NCBI GenBank assembly: GCA_004014935.1
Contig: CP025323.1
Coordinates: 558,001 to 622,000, forward strand
Source of the DNA: Saccharomycopsis malanga
Taxonomy: Eukaryota > Ascomycota > Saccharomycetes > Ascoideales > Saccharomycopsidaceae
Direction of reading: 5' to 3'
Length of the DNA: 64,000 bases
Both the position numbers and the translations under genes were made by a program. Below are positions 1 to 8,828 of the stretch, piece by piece; within the stretch, counting starts at the first letter, position 1, and every line of letters starts with the position of its first letter. The notes beneath the pieces are model-generated. The model saw only the letters and a program-made list of their open reading frames with translations, had not been told where the DNA came from and searched no databases.

Positions 1-1
1 T

Positions 2-148
2 GTTGACAATGTCGTTAGGAGCCCTCCATATACAAAAATTGCCAAAGATGAGATGACCAAGTGCGTCAAGATGGACCTATTATTATATTTATGTAGCAAA
101 ACGAGAGCTCTGAGAGCTAAAAGGACGCGGAAAACCCGATATAAGTAA
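2..148 (+). CDS. 3' end of an unidentified protein (partial)
   Basis: A frame open from the window edge reads 48 codons to a TAA at 146-148. The visible end is hydrophobic in the middle (MDLLLYLC) and strongly basic at the C-terminus (RALRAKRTRKTRYK). The 5' part lies outside the window, so neither start nor family can be given. A 48-codon open frame can occur by chance in AT-rich DNA, but the charged tail looks like coding sequence and the stop sits about 150 bp before the next same-strand gene. No function is proposed. Confidence 0.4.
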   Translation, partial: VDNVVRSPPYTKIAKDEMTKCVKMDLLLYLCSKTRALRAKRTRKTRYK

Positions 149-297
149 TGAATTGGTATTGGTTGTTTTAATTGTGGTTTATATTGTAGATAAACTAGAT
201 TAGCGCGAAGTTTAATGATACATGACGTATTGTGATAGTAGCGATAAACTATTTGAGCTTATTCAAGGTCCCAGCATTAAAACAGTACCTGTGTGAT

Positions 298-2211
298 ATG
301 GCGGCGAAGGAGCCAAAAGTGTCTGGCCAAATTTATGAAAATGTGGGCGTGAACATCATAAATAAGGAACATAATGACACGAGTAGTAGGTCAGATCAAA
401 ACAATAAAGAAAGGCTAATCAGAATACAAGACAGGCAACCCCAAACTACAAATCGAACGTTTCCAAAGTGGCCTGCCGCTTGGCACTATAGGAATAAGGT
501 ACAGATCAGAGATAAACAAAGACCAACGCGACCGCTTGTTCGGTATAATAACAGATATCCACTGTCCAATAGGAATGGTCATGAAGAAAACAGTTTTGTA
601 AATAAACCTTTTCATTACGCACACCATCAACACCGAGACAGACCAGCAACTCACAGCCAAAGGGGTGCACGGGACATACAGAAAGAGACTCAAAATGTAA
701 AAGGCATTACTGGAACTACTAATACACTTGGCGATTGTTCAAAAAGCACAAAAGACCCCAGACTTCGAGCAAGAGCAAGAGCAAGAGCAAAACGGAACTT
801 AGAGGATCCTATAGATAAAAGTATGGTTGGCAGGAAAAGTAATACCATAGATGATAGTAAAAGTAAACCCAAGTCTATTGTTTCGAAAATTACTGGTTTT
901 AACAAGATTCTGGACATCAATAACAAACAAAAGGAAACAAGAAACCCAATAAAATCTCATCAAATAAATTCGCTGGCCCGAAAGTTATTTATTGATAAAA
1001 AGGCATTAAAACGTAAGACAGAGCTATTACGCCAGAAGCCACATCATGACAATCCAAAACCTGTGGAAAAAGGCATACACTATGCCAATGCTTTTACTTT
1101 AAGTGATGACTCGTCAGATGGAGAAGAAGATTTTGATTCGCTTTTTGCAGGGGAACCCGCGTCGTCTGACAAAGATTTAGGTGTCAGCGAAAGCAAAGAT
1201 GATGATAAGAAGAATAGAGACAATGATAAGGAAAATAAAGAAGATGAAGAACCTTGGGTGGTGCCGGAATATGTAAAGTATCAGAAACCCAAAGATGTGC
1301 CAAAGTTTCTTACCTTTGAAGTATCTGATGATGAGCTGGAAGATAATATGGAATTACCGGAAAATGAGAGTGGAAAGACCAATAAGGAAATGGTAGAAAA
1401 TGGAAATGGTTATGGGCAGCAAGACAATGATGATAAAGATGACGAGAATGTGGAAATGAAAAAGTTTAACCAAACAAATGAAAACTTTGGTAAGATGAAT
1501 GAAAATAATGATACAAAGTTTAATGATGATGACCAAATGCACTGTGAAAAACTTGAAAAAATCGAGGAAAAGTTATTTGTTAATGATGACAGTGAAGAAG
1601 AAGAAGAGGAAAAATATCCTGAATCGGTAGAGCCACATAATGATCCATTGCTGGGTATATCAAAAAAAGCAGCACTTCGGTTTGATGATTCGCTACTCAA
1701 AAAACCAAAGATATTGTTGCCAAATGGAAAGACTTCTGAAGTCATAGACTTGCTGCCTGAAGAATCACCTCTGAGTTACCAAGCGGTGGAAATAATATCT
1801 CACGACTCGTCCGGCAATGACCAAGAAGAGAAGATATATGTAAGAAAACATCGGTTTTCGAGTGCATTGTCAGACAGTTCAGATAGTCTGCCGAGCCTAC
1901 CAGAGAAGAAGCGTAGAAGACTCGTGCGTAAGAAAGATGAGAAACCGGTTGAAAAGCCGTTGCGGTCGGTATTAGATTCTGACTCAGACGTGGAGCTTAT
2001 AGGTGAAGTGAATTATAAGATGTCGTTTTCAAAAACGCGGCCTCCCAAGCTGTATTACAGTTCTGATGATTCCGATGACCATTCTCTCTATGAAAAGCAA
2101 AGGAAAGGAGGATCTACCAAAGGGAAAGCTTCGATTAAAGACAAAACAAAGAAGACTCCTCCATCAAAGATAACCAAAAAGACGAAAAAGCTGGTTTCAA
2201 AAAGAAGTTAA
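298..2211 (+). CDS. Disordered, acidic/basic nuclear-type protein, unknown function
   Basis: A 637-residue protein from the first in-frame ATG at 298; the frame is open further upstream but has no ATG there. I do not recognise a family. Residues 1-250 are rich in Asn, Arg and Lys and include an alternating RARARARAK run. The middle is highly acidic with Ser-Asp-Asp and Glu runs typical of CK2 targets. The C-terminus is a Lys-rich tail (KITKKTKKLVSKRS) that could be a nuclear localisation signal. Short hydrophobic patches beside acidic serines, such as DVELIGEV and EVIDLLPEE, resemble SUMO-interacting motifs. No membrane segment or signal peptide is visible. The composition suggests a nuclear scaffold or chromatin-associated protein, which is inference only. 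The gene is certain as an open frame; its role is not. Confidence 0.8.
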   Translation: MAAKEPKVSGQIYENVGVNIINKEHNDTSSRSDQNNKERLIRIQDRQPQTTNRTFPKWPAAWHYRNKVQIRDKQRPTRPLVRYNNRYPLSNRNGHEENSFVNKPFHYAHHQHRDRPATHSQRGARDIQKETQNVKGITGTTNTLGDCSKSTKDPRLRARARARAKRNLEDPIDKSMVGRKSNTIDDSKSKPKSIVSKITGFNKILDINNKQKETRNPIKSHQINSLARKLFIDKKALKRKTELLRQKPHHDNPKPVEKGIHYANAFTLSDDSSDGEEDFDSLFAGEPASSDKDLGVSESKDDDKKNRDNDKENKEDEEPWVVPEYVKYQKPKDVPKFLTFEVSDDELEDNMELPENESGKTNKEMVENGNGYGQQDNDDKDDENVEMKKFNQTNENFGKMNENNDTKFNDDDQMHCEKLEKIEEKLFVNDDSEEEEEEKYPESVEPHNDPLLGISKKAALRFDDSLLKKPKILLPNGKTSEVIDLLPEESPLSYQAVEIISHDSSGNDQEEKIYVRKHRFSSALSDSSDSLPSLPEKKRRRLVRKKDEKPVEKPLRSVLDSDSDVELIGEVNYKMSFSKTRPPKLYYSSDDSDDHSLYEKQRKGGSTKGKASIKDKTKKTPPSKITKKTKKLVSKRS

Positions 2212-2920
2212 TGAAACTTTGTAATATTAAGATGGATTTGTTGATACAAACTTGAATAAAACTATTTACAATGTTATATTTATTTAGCTGAATTTAATGT
2301 TATATCGTTATTAAAAGCTGTAGTACGTTGGGACACAACTTTAATGTTGTTGTTGGGAGAAACAAAATCTATTTTGCTCGTTCCATACACAATGTTGTGA
2401 GAGATAATAATGCTGACGCCTAATATCTTGGGTGTTCTTGTAAGAAAAGTGATGATTAGCATGATTCAACAAAAGCATTCTGTAAATTCCTACATATAAC
2501 TTTAACAATACAATAGTTTAAAACGAGTTTTACTTTGTAAAATCAACTGAAATATTTTCCTTGTATATAACATGCGCTTAATACGCATCTCGTATATAGC
2601 TTCACATTGATGGCTCAAGATGCGTCCTATTAGTATGATCCAATAAGCAATAATATTAGGAATTGTACAACGAATAATAGTTGCACAGATAAATACTGTT
2701 TCAACTTGTACTATTCTTCGCCACCATCATAATACTATTGGCAACATCCAACTACTTACCCCAGATTTGGTCACCTGCTCTTGCGTGTTTGCTGCGACCA
2801 GCAATAGAGGCACATCATCAACTATCGATAAATCAGCGCCATAGTGAGATCAATATGGATCTTTAACTATATCAATTGAATATCAAGTGATATAATTGGG
2901 TCCTGGTTATACCACACACA
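2212..2920. other. Intergenic: 3' flank of the acidic-protein gene and CYS2-like promoter
   Basis: About 700 bp of AT-rich DNA between two same-strand genes. The first part holds AT-rich 3'-end sequence. A TATA-like element (ACTATATCAA) lies about 50 bp before the CYS2-like start. I saw no tRNA, repeat copy or credible small gene. Confidence 0.5.
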
Positions 2921-4456
2921 ATGCTGGTGATGAGACATTGGTCTCTTCGACCGCTATATTTCAATTGCACTCATGCTAAGAATATCAAGGCGATACGCCA
3001 ATTGTCATTGGCAAAGCGATATATAGCGAACACTGTTTCAGTTAATCAGCAAAAACGTCCTCCTGTCGACCAACAAATGTCATTTCCATGTCTTGATATA
3101 ACCGAAAAGAAAACACAGAGTCTCATGGGCGAGGGACCTGAGCCCATATATTCCCGTGTTCAATCTGGATTCGAGGTCTATAACTCCGACAAACCTTTGT
3201 TTCTAGACTATGGCAGTATGTTAGACCTGTTCCATATTGCTTATGAGACTTGGGGGACTTTGAACTCAGACAAAAGTAATGCTATTCTTCTACATACTGG
3301 GCTTTCGGCTTCCTCGCATGCTAAATCACAGCCGAAAAATACCAAACCCGGTTGGTGGGAGAAATTTATAGGCCCCGGCAAGCCTTTAGATACAAAAAAG
3401 TACTTTATAGTCTGCACGAATATCATAGGAGGGTGCTACGGGTCCACTGGCCCTTCATCTTTACATCCTGGTGACGGAAAACGTTACGGCACCCGGTTTC
3501 CAATCATTTCTGTCAGCGACATGACAAGAGCCCAGCACCGTCTTATCAAAGACCATTTACATATTAACAAACTTTATGCTTCTGTAGGCTGCTCTTTGGG
3601 CGGGATGCAGAGCTTTGCTTACGCCTCTGAGTTTCCTAATGAGGTTAATAAGATAGTTTCGGTGTCTGGTTGCGTCAGATCACACCCATATTCAATTGCC
3701 ATGCGGTTTTCACAACGCCAGATTGTTATGAACGATGCAAATTGGAACAGAGGCTATTATTATGGCAAGGTTCCGCCACATCAGGGCATGAAACTTGCCA
3801 GAGCCGTAGCCACTATCACTTACAGATCTGGTCCTGAATGGGAATCGCGATTTGGAAGATCTAGGCTTGACGAAAAGCACAAACCAGCTTTCTGTCCTGA
3901 TTTCTTAGTAGAAACTTACCTAGATCATCAGGGAGACAAGTTTTCGCTAGAATACGACCCAAACTCGTTCTTGTATATTTCAAAGGCAATGGATTTGTTT
4001 GATTTGGGATACACAAATCGTCTAAGGGCTCAGCGTGCTCGCAATCAAATTAGAAGAATCTACAATGGCGAGACTTTTGACAATTCTCAACTTGAATTTG
4101 CTTCTTATTCGAGCGAAGTTGAATGCCGTTCAATCCCAGAAAGCTCTTCCAAGAAGGCAAAATCCTTCAAAGCGCAGCACAGTCCTGAACAAAGCATCCA
4201 GGATCTTCAAAAAGGTATTGCACATATCTCTCATAAAAATATCCTTATTGTAGGAGTCAAGTCTGACATTTTGTTCCCATCGTGGCAACAAAAAGAAGCT
4301 TACGATTTACTTGCCGAAAGCCAGCGAAACAAAAACCTCAGTATTGATAATCTTAAACATGTTGAGCTAGATGAAAGTGTCAGCCAGTACGGCCACGATA
4401 CTTTCTTGTTGGATGTTGACAACATTGGTGGGGCAATAAAGCAGTACTTGGGCTGA
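2921..4456 (+). CDS. CYS2: Mitochondrial serine O-acyltransferase, Cys2/CysA type
   Basis: A 511-residue alpha/beta hydrolase of the homoserine O-acetyltransferase superfamily. It matches the fungal branch typified by S. pombe Cys2 and Aspergillus CysA, which acylates serine so that cysteine synthase can make cysteine. The nucleophile elbow is VGCSLGGMQ with Ser225. The signature stretches YGSTGPSS, VSGCVRSHPYSIA and NWNRGYYYG are typical of the Cys2 branch rather than Met2. The acid residue is probably in GVKSDILFP (about residue 450) and the histidine is in YGHDTFLLD (His492). The first 45 residues are basic, Ser/Leu-rich and lack acidic residues, as expected for a mitochondrial presequence. 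It is longer than bacterial MetX because of the presequence and an insert around residues 370-430. Substrate preference (acetyl versus succinyl donor) cannot be read from the sequence. Confidence 0.9.
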   Translation: MLVMRHWSLRPLYFNCTHAKNIKAIRQLSLAKRYIANTVSVNQQKRPPVDQQMSFPCLDITEKKTQSLMGEGPEPIYSRVQSGFEVYNSDKPLFLDYGSMLDLFHIAYETWGTLNSDKSNAILLHTGLSASSHAKSQPKNTKPGWWEKFIGPGKPLDTKKYFIVCTNIIGGCYGSTGPSSLHPGDGKRYGTRFPIISVSDMTRAQHRLIKDHLHINKLYASVGCSLGGMQSFAYASEFPNEVNKIVSVSGCVRSHPYSIAMRFSQRQIVMNDANWNRGYYYGKVPPHQGMKLARAVATITYRSGPEWESRFGRSRLDEKHKPAFCPDFLVETYLDHQGDKFSLEYDPNSFLYISKAMDLFDLGYTNRLRAQRARNQIRRIYNGETFDNSQLEFASYSSEVECRSIPESSSKKAKSFKAQHSPEQSIQDLQKGIAHISHKNILIVGVKSDILFPSWQQKEAYDLLAESQRNKNLSIDNLKHVELDESVSQYGHDTFLLDVDNIGGAIKQYLG

Positions 4457-4870
4457 TAAGTATGAAACGAATGTACGAATATATAACATAATTACAGAAT
4501 CATAAACTGGCTAGTGCATAAGAATCTAATGTCTTATACCGGTGCAACACTCTTTGTAGCAGGTATATTTGACTGTTTTTACCATTTATATGAATAATAT
4601 TAATACGGCAAGCTAACCCTTCTGATGCGACTAGCTATTGTTAAAATTAAACAGCAAATACTTTTTAAACTTTGGCTGTTATGGCGAAAACTTAAACAAG
4701 TACTTGATAATATTTTGGTCATTATTTTTCAAACAGTTGCTAGTCTGTCTTTCTTGGTTTACATTTGATCATCAGTGACTCGCCAATTAAAGAAATTCTA
4801 CATAACTGTTATTATTTTATACCACCATCTGTTTTAACCTTATTATCTAATACACCAATTACAACAACAG
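4457..4870. other. Intergenic: 3' flank of CYS2-like gene
   Basis: AT-rich non-coding DNA with no gene signal. It ends where a truncated family-2 SINE tail begins. Confidence 0.5.
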
Positions 4871-4970
4871 GACGTGATTGGGCCTTACCAAGTCTTTTTA
4901 AACATAGCTTATATACGAAACTGATATGTACTAGGCTCAAAATATATGATATTATTATTTATTATTATTG
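4871..4970 (+). repeat. Family-2 SINE, 5'-truncated copy (tail only)
   Basis: The segment GTGATTGGGCC, then CTTATATACGAAACTGATAT, GTACTAGGCTC and a TTA-rich end matches the 3' part of the fuller copy at 12308-12655 in the same order. The tRNA-like head is absent. The copy lies immediately upstream of, and in the same orientation as, the family-1 element that starts near 5110. Confidence 0.65.
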
Positions 4971-5109
4971 TTAACCAAAAAGAAACATTATAGATAATAT
5001 CTAAAACATTAAACCTATAGATAGTTATTGGCTGTAACAGCTCTTTCGCCCGATTCAAGTTGATATTTAGGCTTTGGGGCAATGGTTTACCGATATATGT
5101 GACCTTTAC

Positions 5110-6405
5110 TTGAGTAGCTCGATTCAAGGCATTGTATCTCTCATAGATTACCCAATAACCCTTAAATTTCTGCTTATACACTTAGCAAAGAATAGGTATA
5201 TTAATAGCCAAAATATACTTTCGAAAAGTAAAGATTCAAAAATATGCCTATATATCTTACTATTGCCAGGTGGCCAAGTTGGTTAGGCCATGCGCCACAC
5301 AAAATAGTGCAGAATGGTGCAGAATAGTGCAGAAAAATAAGTGTGGCGTTCCTCACTTTGGGTTTTGGTACTCGATTCGCGCTGTTGACGTTTTGGAGTA
5401 ATTATCAAATGTTTTATTGAGCTAAATCTTGGCTATCCAGGTTATTTGATTTAAAAAACGTACACCAGAGTTTTAAAATTTTTTTCTTTATTATAGTACT
5501 ATTTATATTAAGCAATCTCAAGTTTTCGAATAAATATTTGATATAATGGAAATTTGTCAATTTTGACAAAAAGTTGATTCTTTTAAGTCATATTTTAGAG
5601 TCTTTCCAGCAAACCAAACCATACAAGAGTTATATTTTTAGACTCTGTAAAATCTGGAGTTTTATTACATGTACTTTGTTTTGAGATTTGGCCTTTAAAA
5701 ATCATTCATTAGTGATAAAATATCATTTTCTTTGAATTAGCACAGAATCTGTTAAAAATCGTGTTTAAAGACTTTCTTTTATTCTTGAAGTTATTCCATA
5801 GTTTTTGATTAATTTTAGTTTTGATTAATTTTAATTCTGCTTTTGAATGAGCTTTTTCCCCCAAAGAAACACATAGCTCAAGAGCTAAAAAAGGTATGAT
5901 TTATTATAGGTTCTCACATGAACTCACATTTGATAATTAATCATTATATATTGTCAAACTAGCATACTTTAACTCAATGTATACATTGAATATTTTATGG
6001 GGCTCGGTAAAGCGTAATGTGCTTGTTAATAAGCTTCATACCTTCGTTCTGGGGAGTCCGTTTTGAAAAAACTTTTATTCTTATTCAAGTTGGAGTTGCG
6101 AATGGTTTAATGTTAGTTTGACTTTATTTTTTTTGTTTTTTCGCTGTTCCGGTTTTTAAATTGCTTTATTACTTTCATATGAAAATTGTATATTGAGGGC
6201 AAATTGGTGATAAAGTTTTGCTGTTTTTTTGTCAAACATTATAACGTGAGTTTTGGTTTTTAACTTAACGATATGACAATTGCATTGAAAAAGATTTATT
6301 GTTGAAAGCCTAAACAAAGATTGAAGCAAGTACAACTTTTAGACTATGTTTATTTATACAACTGGCTTATGATTACAACAACACCTCGTTACATGATATA
6401 TTATT
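5110..6405 (+). repeat. Family-1 long tRNA-headed repeat, copy A
   Basis: A non-coding element of about 1.3 kb that matches 11440-12268 (reverse strand) and about 41905-43000. The best match to copy B is the head at 5258-5480, almost identical over 200 bp. The head has an A-box match TGGCCAAGTTGG (5271-5282) inside a GGCC/GGCC D-arm-like stem. It then has an 8-bp perfect inverted repeat CGCCACAC/GTGTGGCG (5293-5300, 5341-5348) and a degenerate B box around CTCGATTC (5371-5378). A stretch at about 5896-6130 is missing from copy C and is probably deleted there, since copy B seems to continue into it. The 3' end has an ATGATATATTATTG motif resembling the family-2 tail. Boundaries are approximate. 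No long ORF or LTR is present. Confidence 0.75.
5293..5348 (+). repeat. Hairpin with three 10-bp repeats in the loop (copy A head)
   Basis: Arms CGCCACAC and GTGTGGCG pair perfectly over 8 bp. The 40-nt loop contains three tandem variants of AGTGCAGAAT. Copy B has the same arms with two repeats (12022-12067), and copy C has degenerate arms with none (42108-42129). Confidence 0.85.
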
Positions 6406-6441
6406 GTGTATTATAAACAGGTCTGTAAATGATTAGTTACA

Positions 6442-7284
6442 CTATCTCTGTGCCTCACGCTTGGCCACTCTGGCAGCTCTCTTTTGTCTTTGCTCCTCTC
6501 TACGTTTCTCACCTGCCACTCTCTTACTGTCTCTGACCAATATTCTGTCACCAAACATCTTGTAATCTTGCATGTATCTTCTATCCATGTTGAACTCCAT
6601 GGTGACGGCACGGTCGTTCAAACCGAGTTTTTCAATGGCCCAATAGTATCTCTCAGGCTTATCTTTCTTCAAGTATCTTAGTATAGATTGTCTCTTTTGA
6701 ACAAGCATTCTTAGACGTCTAGTATTAGCCAAATCATTTTTGTTTTCCTTAATGTGATCCGTCAAGTAGTGGATCTTCATAGTCATAACAGCAGCCTGTA
6801 CTTCTGAAGAACCGGTGTCGCCTTCAAATCTTGCAAACTCTCTTCTGGCAAGCTCAACACTGAGCTTTCTCTGATCATCCTTAGATGAATTTCTTACGTT
6901 CAAAATTCTACTAATCATCTCCCTTTTCTTCTCCTCACTACGTAATACCTCCTCCTGACCGAAACTAGAGCTTTTGAGTAATACAACACGCTGCGCACCA
7001 TATAAAAGCTTGTCCACATCTTCTTTCTTGTATCCATGACTCAAAACATTGGCCTCTTGGGTGGCCGCCTTCACACGCTGCACAAACGGCGTGTTTGGCC
7101 TACCCAAAACTGGATCAATCTGGTTCATCGACGACGAGATTTTCATTTGTTTAGCCTTATTGGTCTTTCTGATCTCCTGCGCCTTAATATACCTAATGGC
7201 CTTCTGGCCGGCAACTGCCAGGGTGGTGGAAAAACATCTTATTGGAGACACTGCAAGCGTCTTGAAACCAGGCGCTATAAACAT
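6442..7284 (-). CDS. MRPS28: Mitochondrial small ribosomal subunit protein uS15m
   Basis: A 280-residue protein; the ATG at 7284 gives MFIAPGFKTLAVSPIRCFST, a good mitochondrial presequence. The frame is open further upstream but without an ATG. The C-terminal half is a clear S15 domain: FEGDTGSSEVQAAVMTMKI, then the H-DH-based helical region HYLTDHIKENKNDLANTRRL, then the RRQ-like VQKRQSILRYLKK segment. S15 binds the central domain of the small-subunit rRNA and is a primary assembly protein. The N-terminal extension and basic C-terminal tail are typical of yeast Mrps28. The gene is flanked on both sides by intergenic DNA more than 1 kb long. The 3' end is close to repeat copy A. Confidence 0.93.
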   Translation of the reverse strand: MFIAPGFKTLAVSPIRCFSTTLAVAGQKAIRYIKAQEIRKTNKAKQMKISSSMNQIDPVLGRPNTPFVQRVKAATQEANVLSHGYKKEDVDKLLYGAQRVVLLKSSSFGQEEVLRSEEKKREMISRILNVRNSSKDDQRKLSVELARREFARFEGDTGSSEVQAAVMTMKIHYLTDHIKENKNDLANTRRLRMLVQKRQSILRYLKKDKPERYYWAIEKLGLNDRAVTMEFNMDRRYMQDYKMFGDRILVRDSKRVAGEKRREEQRQKRAARVAKREAQR

Positions 7285-8828
7285 TTCAACTAAAACCCGT
7301 GGGCTGTGGTATGGTATTCCTCTTTTGTATTGTTTCTTCGTCGTTATTATTATATCGTTGATTGATAGAAAAAAATTTGTTCGCATTCCGGGTAACCTAA
7401 TTTTTCACCAGGTATAATTGTGAGGCAGTTTGGTGTCAAAGTGGTATCCAACGGGATGTGTCAGTATGAATTTGTTATTGAAAGAGCATTATATTAGGGC
7501 AATAGCGGCAGTATTGAGGATTTTTAGTTTTACAGAGAAACGGGGGGAGCATATGATAGTAAGATTAGTTGGGGTGGATGTGTATTGATGTAGGGTGATG
7601 TAGGATGATGTAGGGTGATGTATGATAATTTATATGGTGACTTGAGACAGAAGGTAAATTGAGTGAAAATATCCATCATCTTTTACAATGTTAAACGTCT
7701 ACGGCCAGCATTTTAATGACGAGTTTTGATAAATTGTAATATTGCCCAACTGTGTTTGAAAAGCAATCGATATTGATTTCTGATCATTATTTTTATTCTG
7801 TTTCAGGTCAACCTTTTTACATAGCTTACAAATTTACTATTTGAAGCACGGGTAAAGACGTATACCGCTTGTCATATAAGTTTCAGCATGTCCAAACACG
7901 CTCTAGTCGTACGCAAATTGGAACAAATCTGGCCATTGGTGTTACAGTAAGGATGAAGTATATCAAGACACCGTTCATTCATAACCTCTGTACGAGATAC
8001 ACCAGATTGTACGGTTTTGCAAGGTTACGGAACACATATGTATACAATACAGCGTATCGGGAAGCCCCACTCAAGCCATGATATACTTGTCCAACAACCA
8101 GCAATATGTAAAACACTATCGTATAAAACCAAGAGTCGTATTGTTATAACCTGTACACCGAATAACGCCCCTACACCAGACAATACGCCCAGAGATTGAT
8201 GGTGTAGCAGTACACATTAGTTTACGGACTCTGTTGTAACATTGTTGTTTTACCATCCAGCGGCAAATTCGGCTAGCAGGTCCTCTGTGAACTTTCCTTG
8301 GTTAATAGTGAATAGTTTAGCGTGGAAAGCTGGATTGTCTCATCTCGGCTTTTCAGGCATGCATGCTTCCAACTTCGTAGAAGGTCCTACGGCGTGGTAA
8401 ATGCTTTCCATGATCGTGCGGTGGACTTACCACCATACAGTGAACAGTACTGAAGACACTGTTAGTAAGCTTTCGTGCTGGTTCCACAAGTGCTCCAGGG
8501 GTCTGTTGCTCATTGTGCAGGGCCCAGTAAGTAGGACTGCACCGTTAGAGGTGTTTACGCGTTTAAACAACATCATGGACCTGCTACTTGGCCTATGTCT
8601 TTGTATATATATACCCCAGATCCTTTGGTCTCTGTAGTGTCATTATTTGAACGTCAACCAGTGGTAAAAAAATAGATTTGCAAGACAGCCAAGAACACCT
8701 GAAGGATTCGAACTTATAGACCCCATAGACAACTGTTCATTCTTCTTGTTAAATTGCTTCTTCAAGTCAACTACAGCTTCAATTGATAATTTTCAAATAC
8801 CATAAAGACCAGATCAGTGTTATTAACT
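7285..8828. other. Long intergenic: shared upstream region of MRPS28 and the secreted-protein gene
   Basis: About 1.5 kb with no supported gene. It contains the decamer array at 7577-7626. A TATATATATA stretch near 8600 lies about 220 bp before the secreted-protein start and is a plausible core promoter. A B-box-like AGTTCGAATCC on the minus strand near 8709 has no A box at the right distance. Confidence 0.5.
7577..7626 (+). repeat. Five tandem 10-bp repeats (GATGTAGGGT type)
   Basis: Five decamers in exact register: GATGTGTATT, GATGTAGGGT, GATGTAGGAT, GATGTAGGGT, GATGTATGAT. They lie about 290 bp upstream of the MRPS28 start. Function is unknown; this may be a minisatellite or a cluster of protein-binding sites. 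Confidence 0.85.

Noticed and set aside
5265-5400. Copy A head as a functional intron-containing tRNA gene
   Set aside because: The D arm and an extended anticodon stem form, but the T stem does not pair and no acceptor stem closes. The same head occurs in three dispersed copies.
5110-6405. Solo LTR or other LTR-element fossil
   Set aside because: No TG...CA ends, primer-binding site, polypurine tract or coding remnants were seen, and the tRNA-like head argues for a Pol III origin.
8690-8790. Possible tRNA on the minus strand (B-box-like AGTTCGAATCC near 8709)
   Set aside because: No A box at a workable distance and no cloverleaf stems.
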